Assembly: GCF_037908215.1 (NCBI RefSeq)
Contig: NZ_JBBLZC010000005.1
Location: 62,001 to 126,000, forward strand
Length of the DNA: 64,000 bases
Reading direction: 5' to 3'
From: Benzoatithermus flavus
Lineage (GTDB): Bacteria; Pseudomonadota; Alphaproteobacteria; Geminicoccales; Geminicoccaceae
Position numbers and translations under genes: made by a program. The notes beneath the pieces were generated by a model that saw nothing but the letters and a program-made list of their open reading frames with translations, did not search any database and had not been told where the DNA came from. Positions 10,940 to 18,555 of the stretch are shown here, piece after piece (position 1 is the stretch's first letter; every line of letters starts with the position of its first letter).

Positions 10940-11314
10940 ATGATGAGGTTGGCTGCAGCAACGGTTGCTTGTCTGCTTGCCCTCGGCACGAGTGCTGCCA
11001 ACGCGGTCTGCTCCACGACGCAGGTCGAGGGCTTCTGGTATCTGACCGGATCCGTAGCCGGTGGCTACTGCCGAGTCAGATTCTCCCGCGAGGGAGTCGT
11101 CCCGAGGACGCAGTGCGTCAACGAGCATGGCGGGCCGGGGGGAGTCGTGTCCGCGCGCATCACGCTCGATGGGGCCTGCAGGCTCTCCGGATCGCTCACC
11201 TTCGACGGCGTCAGGTTCTCGGTGGTCGGACGGACCGACAGCGACGTCCACCTGTTCAACGGAGTCGCCATCTCTCCGGCCGGCAACTTCGGCATCTCCG
11301 GCAGCCACCTGTGA
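10940..11314 (+). CDS. Small secreted hypothetical protein (124 aa)
   Basis: ATG 10940 (or 10943) follows a strong AGGAAGAGGAGG ribosome-binding site. A Sec signal peptide covers about residues 1-22 (ending ANA). The mature part has three cysteines and many Gly/Val residues, suggesting a small beta-rich periplasmic or extracellular domain. No family is recognised. A 7-bp inverted repeat CTATCTC/GAGATAG (10910-10925) just before the ribosome-binding site could be a regulator site or an mRNA hairpin. It sits between the decayed cytochrome genes and the PfkB kinase. Confidence 0.7.
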   Translation: MMRLAAATVACLLALGTSAANAVCSTTQVEGFWYLTGSVAGGYCRVRFSREGVVPRTQCVNEHGGPGGVVSARITLDGACRLSGSLTFDGVRFSVVGRTDSDVHLFNGVAISPAGNFGISGSHL

Positions 11315-11373
11315 CGTGATCGTGCCCGTGGCCTGCATCGCCGGCCGCGGCGAGCCCGGATGAGGTGTCGTCG

Positions 11374-12222
11374 ATGGCGAAGCGGTTCGTCTGTCTCGGC
11401 AGCCTGAACGTCGATCTGATCTTTCCGGTGGTCCGCCTGCCCGAGGAGCATGAGAAGCTGCGCTGCGCGGAGGCGCATATCGGCTGCGGCGGCTCGGCGG
11501 CCAATACCGCCTTCTGGCTGGCCCGGCTCGGCAACGAGGTCGCGCTGATCGCCTGCGCCGGCAGCGATCGCCTCGGCGACTGGTGCCTCGAGGAGCTGGC
11601 CCGGGCGGGTGTCGACGTGCGGCACGTCCAGCGCACGGGCCGGCTCGGCACCGGCGTCGCCGCCGTGCTCGCGCACGGGACCAGCAAGCGGATGGTCGTC
11701 GCCGGCGGCGCCAACGCGGCCCTTGATCCGGCGCAGGTGCCGCCGGACCTGTTCGGCCCGGATGCGCATCTGCACGATGCGACACCGCTCGACGCCGTCG
11801 CTCTGCCGCTCCTGCACGCCGCGCGATCCAGAGGCGCCACGACCTCGTGCGACATCGACGAGATCCCCGAGCCGGCGCTGGCGGCGCTTCTCGATGTCTG
11901 CTTCATCCGTCGGGCCGTTCTCGAGTGCCGCTTCCCCGGTCTCGCGGCAGGCGAAGCGCGCGCCGCCATCGCCGGCGACCATCCGCTGACCTTGGTGATC
12001 ACGGAAGGCGCCCGCGGCGCCACTTTGGCCGATGCCGCCGGCATCTGTTTCGTCCCTGCCGAGCCGACCGACGTGGTGGACCTCACCGGCGGCGGTGATG
12101 CGTTCGTCGCGGGCTTTCTCGACCGCTGGGCACGTCGCGGCTCGCCGGCCGCGTGCCTGGAAGCGGGCCTGCGGCAGGCCCGTGCCGTGATCACCCGGCC
12201 CGGTGCTCGGGATCGATCCTGA
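11374..12222 (+). CDS. PfkB-family carbohydrate kinase
   Basis: A 282-residue ribokinase/PfkB-fold kinase. Motif 1 region is GCGGSAANTAFWLARLG (substrate lid), and the C-terminal signature DLTGGGDAFVAGF carries the catalytic Asp and anion hole, with Gly in place of the common Ala of TGAGD. It phosphorylates a sugar or nucleoside-like alcohol with ATP; the substrate cannot be assigned. ATG 11374 has GAGG 8 nt upstream; GTG 11365 is a possible alternative start. Its position inside the FNR-box stress island may be relevant, as PfkB genes accompany low-oxygen clusters in other bacteria. Confidence 0.88.
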   Translation: MAKRFVCLGSLNVDLIFPVVRLPEEHEKLRCAEAHIGCGGSAANTAFWLARLGNEVALIACAGSDRLGDWCLEELARAGVDVRHVQRTGRLGTGVAAVLAHGTSKRMVVAGGANAALDPAQVPPDLFGPDAHLHDATPLDAVALPLLHAARSRGATTSCDIDEIPEPALAALLDVCFIRRAVLECRFPGLAAGEARAAIAGDHPLTLVITEGARGATLADAAGICFVPAEPTDVVDLTGGGDAFVAGFLDRWARRGSPAACLEAGLRQARAVITRPGARDRS

Positions 12223-12281
12223 TCAAGGCGCGATCGCCTGTCGGGTCGCTCACGGTGCTCGAAGGGGAGATCGAGATGCAA

Positions 12282-12295
12282 TTGATCTAAATCAA
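12282..12295 (+). promoter_or_regulatory. FNR/FixK-type box upstream of hsp20
   Basis: TTGATCTAAATCAA is a second perfect TTGAT-N4-ATCAA dyad, 74 bp before the hsp20 start codon. No sigma-32-like promoter was seen in the 147-bp spacer, so oxygen-responsive control is a better prediction than heat shock. A downstream start site near 12330 is expected. Confidence 0.75.
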
Positions 12296-12369
12296 GACGA
12301 ACGCCGGGCCGATATGCCAATAACGAACGGCTGGAGAAATCCAGCGGCCAAAAGAGGAGATAGATCATC

Positions 12370-12909
12370 ATGGCCGATGTCGAAGCCAAGACCCCTGCGC
12401 AGCCCGAGGCCGAGCGCAAGGCGCCGTCGGTGCCGCCGGCACGGCACCCGCTTCTGGCGCTGCGCGACGAGATGGACCGGCTGTTCGACGAGTTCTTCGC
12501 CGGCTCCATGCTCAGCCCGTTCCGGCGCCGGTTCGAGGCCGAGCCCTGGCGGCGCTTCCAGCGCATGTTCGAGGCCAGCTTTCCGGCGGTCGACGTCGCC
12601 GAGACCGAGCAGGGCTACAAGATCACGGCCGAGCTGCCCGGGATGGAGGAGAAGGACGTCGAGCTCTCGCTGTCCGGCGACGTCTTGACGATCAAGGGCG
12701 AGAAGAAGCAGGAACGGGAGGAGAAGAAGGAGAACTACTTCCTCTCCGAGCGGCGCTACGGCTCGTTCGAGCGCTCGTTCCCGGTGCCCGAAGACGCGGA
12801 CCCCGAGAAGATCGAGGCGACCTTCAAGAGCGGGGTGCTGACTCTCACCCTGCCCAAGAAGCCGGAGGCACAGGCCAGGCGCCGCACGATCGAAATCAAG
12901 CCCGGCTGA
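12370..12909 (+). CDS. Hsp20/alpha-crystallin small heat shock protein
   Basis: The 179-residue protein has a Pro/Ala-rich start, an Arg/Phe-rich N-terminal arm (about 40-62), an alpha-crystallin domain (about 68-165, with FPAVDVAETEQGYKITAELPG and the GVLTLTLPK motif), and a C-terminal IEI-type anchor (TIEIKPG). Such proteins hold unfolding proteins in oligomeric assemblies for ATP-dependent refolding. AGGAG precedes ATG 12370. It is first in a run with archease and rtcB and is preceded by an FNR/FixK box, so it looks like the anaerobic-stress type of Hsp20. Confidence 0.95.
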   Translation: MADVEAKTPAQPEAERKAPSVPPARHPLLALRDEMDRLFDEFFAGSMLSPFRRRFEAEPWRRFQRMFEASFPAVDVAETEQGYKITAELPGMEEKDVELSLSGDVLTIKGEKKQEREEKKENYFLSERRYGSFERSFPVPEDADPEKIEATFKSGVLTLTLPKKPEAQARRRTIEIKPG

Positions 12910-12928
12910 GAACGGAATCGACGGCGAA

Positions 12929-12951
12929 CCCGGCCCATGCCCTGGGCCGGG
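12929..12951 (+). promoter_or_regulatory. Intercistronic hairpin, hsp20-archease
   Basis: Perfect 9-bp arms CCCGGCCCA (12929-12937) and TGGGCCGGG (12943-12951) enclose a 5-nt loop. There is no U-run. It may stabilise the hsp20 mRNA 3' end or reduce read-through so that the chaperone is made in excess over the RNA-repair proteins. Confidence 0.4.
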
Positions 12952-12972
12952 CGTGCCCTGTCGGGAGGATGC

Positions 12973-13395
12973 ATGGCCCGTCGCGGCTTCGAGCACTTCG
13001 CGCACGATGCCGATATCGGTGTGCGCGGCTATGGGCCTAGCAAGGAAGCGGCCTTCGAGGAGGCCGCACGCGCGCTGACCGCGGTCGTCACCGAGCCCGA
13101 GCAGGTGCGGCCGGAACGCGCGGTGACGATCGCGTGCAGGGCTCCCGACGACGCCATGCTCCTTTGCGACTGGCTCAATGCGCTCGTGCTGGCGATGGCG
13201 GAGGAGGGGCTCCTGTTCGGGCGGTTCGAGGTGCATATCGAAGGAGATACCCTCACCGCCACGGCCTGGGGCGAGCCTTTGGACCGGAGCCGCCACGCGC
13301 CGGCCGTCGAGGTCAAGGGCGCCACGCTGACGGCGCTCCGTGTCGGCCGGGAGCCCGATGGCACCTGGGTGGCGCAGTGCGTGGTCGACGTCTGA
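12973..13395 (+). CDS. Archease, RtcB activator
   Basis: Archease is a small metal-binding protein that speeds guanylylation and turnover of RtcB RNA ligases. The 140-residue protein has the family N-terminus FEHFAHDADIGVRG (Asp12 and Asp14 as probable metal ligands), a central ALVLAMAEEGLLFGRFEV segment and the C-terminal acidic end CVVDV. ATG 12973 has GGGAGGA upstream; a longer in-frame start at 12937 lacks a good site. rtcB begins 38 bp downstream, so the two form a functional pair. Confidence 0.93.
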   Translation: MARRGFEHFAHDADIGVRGYGPSKEAAFEEAARALTAVVTEPEQVRPERAVTIACRAPDDAMLLCDWLNALVLAMAEEGLLFGRFEVHIEGDTLTATAWGEPLDRSRHAPAVEVKGATLTALRVGREPDGTWVAQCVVDV

Positions 13396-13433
13396 GCCCG
13401 AAGGCCGCGGCGGAGACGTGAAGGAGGCCCGTC

Positions 13434-14864
13434 ATGAATCCCGCCCGCTTCACCCGTGTCGATGCCACGACCTGGCGCCTCGAGCCTCACGGCGCCATGC
13501 AGGTGCCGGCGGTGATCTATGCCGACGAGGGCCTGCTCCGGGCGATGGACGACAAGGTCGGCGAGCAGCTCGCCAACGTCGCGAGCCTGCCCGGCATCGT
13601 CGATGCGGCCTATGCGCTTCCCGACGCACACTGGGGCTATGGCTTTCCGATCGGCGGCGTGGCCGCCTTCGACGCCACCGCAGCCGGGGTGATCTCGGCG
13701 GGCGGGGTGGGCTTCGACATCTCCTGCGGCGTGCGGACCATGCTGACCGATCTCGGCTCCGAGGAGATCGAGCCCTTGAAGGAAAGCCTGGCCGACGCCC
13801 TGCTCGCGACCGTGCCGGCGGGCCTGGGCGGCAAGGGCGGGATCCGCCTGGACGAGACCGAGCTCGACGCCATGCTCCTGGGCGGGGCCGTGTGGGCGGT
13901 GGCGCGCGGCTGGGGAGAGCCCGAGGATCTGATCCGGATCGAGGAGGGAGGCCGGATGGCAGGAGCCGAACCCGCTGCCGTCTCCGCCGCGGCCAAGCGC
14001 CGGCAGCGCGCGGAGATGGGAACGCTCGGTTCGGGCAACCACTATCTCGAGGTGCAGGCGGTAGCCGAGATCCTCGACCCCGCCACGGCCGAGGGCTTCG
14101 GCCTCGAGCGCGGTCGGATCGTGGTCACGATCCATTGCGGTAGCCGAGGCCTCGGCCATCAGATCGGCACCGACTATCTGCGCGAGATGGCGCTCGCCGC
14201 CGAGCCTGCCGGCATCGCCCTTCCGGATCGTGAGCTCGCCTGCGCCAGAATCGCCTCCGAGCTCGGGCAGCGCTATCTCGGTGCCATGCGCGCCGGGATC
14301 AACTGTGCGCTCGCCAACCGCGAGATCATCGGCCAGCTCGCCCGGCAGGTGTTCACGCGACTGTTCGGGAGTGGGGGCAGGCTGCGGCTCCTGTTCGACG
14401 TCTCGCACAACACCTGCAAGCTGGAGCGGCACCGCTGCGCGGACGGGGTCGAGCGGGAGCTCCATGTCCACCGCAAAGGCGCGACGCGCGCCCTCGGCCC
14501 CGGCGATCCGTCCCTGCCCGAGGCCTTGCGACCGTGGGGCCAGCCCGTCCTGATCGGCGGCAGCATGGGCACGGGCTCGTGGGTGCTCGCGGGCTGCGAG
14601 CGGGGGCGCGCCTTCGCTTCGGCCGTGCACGGCGCCGGGCGGAGCCTCAGCCGGCATCAGGCGCTGCGGCAGTGGAACGGCCGGCAGATCGTGGACGAGC
14701 TCGCTTCCCACGGCATTCTCGTCCGCAGCCACAGCCTGCGCGGCGTCGCCGAGGAGGCGCCCGGCGCCTACAAGGACGTGGATGCCGTCGTCGCCGCCGC
14801 CGAGGCCGCGGGCCTCGCCCGCCGGGTTGCCCGGCTGCGGCCCGTGATCTGCATCAAAGGGTGA
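13434..14864 (+). CDS. rtcB: RtcB 3'-phosphate RNA ligase
   Basis: RtcB joins RNA 2',3'-cyclic phosphate or 3'-phosphate ends to 5'-OH ends using GTP and Mn, through a histidine-GMP intermediate. The 476-residue protein has the full motif set: GFDISCGVR (Asp95, Cys98), GSGNHYLEV (His203), HCGSRGLGHQ (His234), DVSHNTCK (His325), VHRKGATRA, and HGAGRSLSR, in which His399 is the predicted guanylylation site. It is longer than E. coli RtcB (408) and close to archaeal enzymes that depend on archease. It follows archease and Hsp20 and has a GAAGGAGG ribosome-binding site. Confidence 0.96.
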   Translation: MNPARFTRVDATTWRLEPHGAMQVPAVIYADEGLLRAMDDKVGEQLANVASLPGIVDAAYALPDAHWGYGFPIGGVAAFDATAAGVISAGGVGFDISCGVRTMLTDLGSEEIEPLKESLADALLATVPAGLGGKGGIRLDETELDAMLLGGAVWAVARGWGEPEDLIRIEEGGRMAGAEPAAVSAAAKRRQRAEMGTLGSGNHYLEVQAVAEILDPATAEGFGLERGRIVVTIHCGSRGLGHQIGTDYLREMALAAEPAGIALPDRELACARIASELGQRYLGAMRAGINCALANREIIGQLARQVFTRLFGSGGRLRLLFDVSHNTCKLERHRCADGVERELHVHRKGATRALGPGDPSLPEALRPWGQPVLIGGSMGTGSWVLAGCERGRAFASAVHGAGRSLSRHQALRQWNGRQIVDELASHGILVRSHSLRGVAEEAPGAYKDVDAVVAAAEAAGLARRVARLRPVICIKG

Positions 14865-14923
14865 TCGTCTCGGGAAAGGGCGATCGTCTCGGGCCGCGCT
14901 CCTGCGCAGCCGGTCATACTGGA

Positions 14924-15139
14924 ATGAAGGGAGAGCAGACCGTGCAGCAGCCGCTGATCGTCCACTTCCGCCAGATGGACCCGTCGCCCGCGGCGGAGGT
15001 GCGGACCCGCATCGATCTCGCCGTGCCCGGCAAGGAGATCGTGGTCGATCCCGTACCGGGCCCCGGGATCACGTGCACGAGGACGTCCCTCCAAGCCTCG
15101 ACGGTGCACCTCATCGGCAAGCATTGCCTCGTCGGGTGA
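14924..15139 (+). pseudogene. Internally deleted ribosome hibernation factor (HPF/RaiA plus cold-shock-like C-terminus)
   Basis: The frame starts like alphaproteobacterial HPF-type proteins (PLIVHFRQMDPSPAAE), jumps directly to the middle beta strand (VRTRIDLAVPGKEIVV), and ends with the terminal sequence of the C-terminal domain (LQASTVHLIGKHCLVG). About 120 of the roughly 190 residues usual for this architecture are missing. Another frame near 15069 reads DHVHEDV, the next expected HPF segment, so a frameshift accompanies the deletions. GTG 14942 or ATG 14924 may start it. A functional product is unlikely. It lies 59 bp after rtcB. Confidence 0.6.
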
Positions 15140-15209
15140 GACGGCAGGAGGAAAGGAGGCGGGCTGCCGACAGCGCAGCTCCGCTTGTGGGAGAGCGGCG
15201 AAACCGCAG

Positions 15210-15621
15210 CTGGGGATCGGCCTCGACAAGGTGCGCTGCGTGATCGTCAAGGCACGCGCGTTCGACGTGCAGGAGGACATGGTCGAGGAGGATTACGGCG
15301 GGAACCCGATCGATGAGGGCTTCCGCGAGGTTCTCGCCGCCTATGGCGACGACCCGACCTTCCAGGAGCTTCATATCTTCATCGACGGTCTCGACGAGGA
15401 CGAGCAGTGTGCGCCCGTGGCGCTCGCCTGGGTCGGGCGCGGCGACTACCCGGCCGACGAGTAGCCACGGGCGGTGGCGGCCGCCCGCAGCCGACGGACG
15501 GGGGGCGACTTCGGCCTATCTTTTGGGCATCCCGGTGCTGACCGACCATCTCGAGGCCGGGCTCGATGCCTTCGGCCTGTCTTGCGTCGACATTCAGCCG
15601 GGCGAGCTCGCCGCCACCTGA
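15210..15621 (+). pseudogene. Frameshifted DUF3775 family gene
   Basis: One frame encodes the N-terminal and middle parts of a DUF3775-type protein (LGIGLDKVRCVIVKARAFDV onward, then IDGLDEDEQ and VALAWVGRGDY) and stops at TAG 15462-15464. The expected C-terminal part resumes in the +1-shifted frame as AYLLGIPVLTDHLEAGLDAF and ends at 15621. No ATG starts the first part; GTG 15231 is the first standard start. One frameshift separates the halves, so the gene is probably inactive. Its tail overlaps the 3' end of the opposite-strand ATPase gene by 28 bp. Confidence 0.65.
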
Positions 15622-18311
15622 CGATGCCCTCGATCGGCTTCGGTCGTCCGGCGCCGACGCCGCCATGCCTTGCGCAGCTCGTCGGCCACGAGCATGGCGA
15701 GGGCTATGGGCAGGCTCGGCAGCCAGGCCGCGGGCGGAAGTGGCGCCGTGCCGAAGAGGACGTTGCCCCAGGGCGTGTAGACGATGAGGGCGATGAGCCC
15801 GATCTCGGCCGCGAGGCCGAAGAGCAGCCAGGGATTGCGAGCGGGCGGCGGCGTGAAGGCACTGCGCTCTTCGCTGCGGCAGACGAAGAGATTCACGACC
15901 TGCGTCACGACGATGGCACACAAGGTGGCCGTGGTGGCCTCGAGGTAGAGCGGGTCGTGCGGACCCAGCGCCTCGCCCCAGCGCCAGCCGCCCGTGCGGA
16001 GCACGACGAAGTAGGCGAGCATGGCCGCCGCCGCCTCGAACAGGCCGAGGAAGGCGTAAGCGCGCAGAAGGAGCCCGCGGCTCAGGAGCCGCTGGCTTCT
16101 CGGCCGTGGCGGGCGGCGCATGACGTCCGGATCGGGCCGCTCGGCGCCGAGAGCCAGGGCCGGCAGGATGTCGGTGCCGAGATCCACCGCGAGGATCTGG
16201 ACGATGGTGAGCGGCAGCGGGATGCCGAAGAGCACGAAGGCGAGATAGGGGACGAGCTCCGGGATGTTCGAGGTCAGGATGTAGGTCATGAACTTGCGGA
16301 CGTTCGCGAACACCGCCCGGCCTTCCTCGATCCCGGCCACGATGTCGGCGAAGTTGTCCTCGACGAGCACGACGTCGGCCGCCTCGCGCGCCACGTCGCT
16401 GCCGCTCCTGCCCATGGCGATGCCGATATCCGCTGCGCGCAGCGCCGGCGCGTCGTTGACCCCGTCGCCCGTCATCGCCACCACCTCGCCCATGGTGCGG
16501 AGTGCCCGGACGAGGCGCAGCTTCTGCTCGGCGGCGAGCCGGGCGAACACGATCTCTTGCGCGCTCAGGACGAGGCGGAGCTGCGCTTCCGACATGCGAT
16601 GGAGCCGCTCGCCGGTGACGAGCACCGACCGCTCGTCCGTGACGAGGCCGATCTCGCGGGCGACGGCGAGCGCCGTGCGCGGATGGTCGCCGGTGGTCAT
16701 GATCACCCGCACCCCCGCGGCGCGGGCGGCGGCGACGGCCTCGGCCACGCCGAGGCGCGGCGGGTCGTGCAGGCCGACGAGGCCGAGCAGCACGAGCTCC
16801 GTTTCGTCGGCGGTGTCGCAGTCGTGCTTGCCGAGCGGGCGTGCCGCCATCGCCAGCACCCTGAGCCCGCGCTCGGCGAGCCCGCTCGCGGCCTCCTCCA
16901 CGGCGCGGCGCGCCGTTTCGTCCAGCGGCGCATCGCCTGTCGTGGTCGCGATCCGCGTGGCGGCGGCCAGCACCACCTCGGGCGCACCCTTGAGATAGAG
17001 CCAGGGCCCGTCGGGCTCGGCCCGCAGTACGCTCATCCGCCGCCGCTGCGCATCGAACGGCACCTCGCCGAGGAGCGCCGGCTCCGGCATGTCGGGCACG
17101 AGCCGCTGCGCCGCCTCGACCAGCGCCACCTCCATGGGATCGCCCAGCCAGCCGCCGCCCGCCTTGGGCTTCAGGCTCTGGCACCACCGCGCCACCGCGA
17201 GCAGGCGGCGGTCCGTCGGCAGCTCCGGCCGCAGGAGCTGCTCGGGTGGTCCGGCCGTGCGGTTCCGGGCGAGCCAGACCGCTTGCAGCGTCATGCGGTT
17301 CTCGGTGAGCGTGCCGGTCTTGTCGGTGCAGACGACCGTGGCCGCACCCAGCGTCTCGACCGCGGGCAGATGGCGGATCAGCACGCGCCGCTGCGCCATC
17401 CGCTGGGCACCCATGGCAAGGGCCAGGCTCACCGTCGGCAGCAGCCCTTCGGGCACGTTGGCAACGATGATGCCGATGCCGAAGATCGCGGCCCCGAACA
17501 GGTCGAGCCCGACCGATAGGCCGATCAGGAAGAACGACGCGCCGAGCCCGGTCGCGATCACGGCGATCACCCGGCTCACCCGCGCGATCTCCTCGAGGAA
17601 GGGCGAGCGCCCGCCACCACCGGTCTGCGCCAGATGGGCGAGGCGCCCGAACTCGGTGCGTGGGCCGGTCGCGAACACCACCGCCTCGCCCTCGCCCGAG
17701 ACCACCTCGGTGCCGGCGAGCAGCACGTTCGGGCTGTGCAGCACATCCTCCTCGGCCACGGGTGCGGCGCTCTTGCCCTGTGGCAGCGATTCGCCGGTCA
17801 CCGTGGCCGCGTTGACCCGAAGACCGAAGCTCTGCAGCAGGCGGCAGTCGGCCGGCACCGCGTCGCCCTCGGCGAGGAGCAGTACGTCGCCCGGCACCAC
17901 CTCCGCGACCGGGATCTCGAGCACCTGTCCGCCGCGGCGCACGCGCGTGCACTGCGGCAGGAGATGCTCGAGGGCGGCGAGCATCCGCTCGGCGCGGTAA
18001 TCCTGCCAGAACGCGAACAGGCCGTTGACGAGGACGACGGCGACGATCGCGAGTGCCAGGGTGAGCATGCCCTCTCCGGGATCGGCGATCTCGGCGGCCG
18101 CGGCCATACCGGCCGCGAGCCAGAGCAGAAGGGCGAAGAAATGGGTGAAGCTGCCGACGAAGCGTCGCCACAAGGGCACCCCCGTCACCCGCTCGACCTC
18201 GTTGCGACCGACCCGCGCCAGACGGCTGCGGGCTTCGGCGGGGTCGAGGCCTTGCGGCCGGCTGCCGAGCTGGTCCAGCACCTCCTCCGCGCTCGCACTG
18301 GTGACGTTCAT
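15594..18311 (-). CDS. Type II cation-transporting P-type ATPase
   Basis: The 905-residue inner-membrane pump has a cation-ATPase N-terminal domain (about 7-70), the TGES actuator motif (172-175), the PEGL helix-4 motif (287-290), phosphorylation site Asp330 in CTDKTGTLT, and the hinge TGDGVNDAP. About ten membrane helices are expected. The VANVPEGLLPTVSL helix resembles the P2C Na/K-type and related bacterial P2 pumps more than metal-exporting P1B pumps, but the ion cannot be assigned. ATG 18311 is preferred over an in-frame TTG at 18527. A TTGA-N6-TCAA box lies about 200 bp upstream. Similar pumps accompany Hsp20 in bacterial low-oxygen stress clusters. Confidence 0.93.
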   Translation of the reverse strand: MNVTSASAEEVLDQLGSRPQGLDPAEARSRLARVGRNEVERVTGVPLWRRFVGSFTHFFALLLWLAAGMAAAAEIADPGEGMLTLALAIVAVVLVNGLFAFWQDYRAERMLAALEHLLPQCTRVRRGGQVLEIPVAEVVPGDVLLLAEGDAVPADCRLLQSFGLRVNAATVTGESLPQGKSAAPVAEEDVLHSPNVLLAGTEVVSGEGEAVVFATGPRTEFGRLAHLAQTGGGGRSPFLEEIARVSRVIAVIATGLGASFFLIGLSVGLDLFGAAIFGIGIIVANVPEGLLPTVSLALAMGAQRMAQRRVLIRHLPAVETLGAATVVCTDKTGTLTENRMTLQAVWLARNRTAGPPEQLLRPELPTDRRLLAVARWCQSLKPKAGGGWLGDPMEVALVEAAQRLVPDMPEPALLGEVPFDAQRRRMSVLRAEPDGPWLYLKGAPEVVLAAATRIATTTGDAPLDETARRAVEEAASGLAERGLRVLAMAARPLGKHDCDTADETELVLLGLVGLHDPPRLGVAEAVAAARAAGVRVIMTTGDHPRTALAVAREIGLVTDERSVLVTGERLHRMSEAQLRLVLSAQEIVFARLAAEQKLRLVRALRTMGEVVAMTGDGVNDAPALRAADIGIAMGRSGSDVAREAADVVLVEDNFADIVAGIEEGRAVFANVRKFMTYILTSNIPELVPYLAFVLFGIPLPLTIVQILAVDLGTDILPALALGAERPDPDVMRRPPRPRSQRLLSRGLLLRAYAFLGLFEAAAAMLAYFVVLRTGGWRWGEALGPHDPLYLEATTATLCAIVVTQVVNLFVCRSEERSAFTPPPARNPWLLFGLAAEIGLIALIVYTPWGNVLFGTAPLPPAAWLPSLPIALAMLVADELRKAWRRRRRTTEADRGHRQVAASSPG

Positions 18312-18513
18312 GGACCGAGAGCATCCCCCCTTGCCGGTGCTGGCGACGGCGCCGCAGGTGCGCTCCTCCGGATGCCCGACGAGGCGACCGGCAGAGGCCG
18401 GGCCGACATCACGGCACGGGCTTCCGCCCGATGTCGACGAGCCGGAGCCGCCGCATCGCTCCAGCCTCCCGCGAGTGGCGTCCGCAATCTGCGCCGACGA
18501 TGCCGGCGCGTCC

Positions 18514-18527
18514 TTGACCTGGCTCAA
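18514..18527 (-). promoter_or_regulatory. Candidate FNR/FixK box upstream of the P-type ATPase
   Basis: TTGACCTGGCTCAA keeps the TTGA-N6-TCAA core of FNR/FixK sites, with the inner T/A of each half-site replaced by C. It is in the 244-bp spacer between the 3' end of tadG and the ATPase start, 203 bp from that start. It is weaker than the two perfect boxes at 9577 and 12282, but it precedes the only other transcription unit of the island. Confidence 0.5.
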
Positions 18528-18555
18528 TCCCGGCCCGGGCCGCCGGGCAGCTCCG

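Noticed and set aside
14863..14893. Direct repeat GATCGTCTCGGG (14863-14874 and 14882-14893)
   Set aside because: Two copies of a short GC-rich word after rtcB; too little to support a function beyond local duplication.
15379..18324. 981-codon minus-strand frame overlapping the ATPase
   Set aside because: It is the Arg/Pro/Ala-rich alternative frame of the P-type ATPase, which itself has DKTGT and all other motifs.
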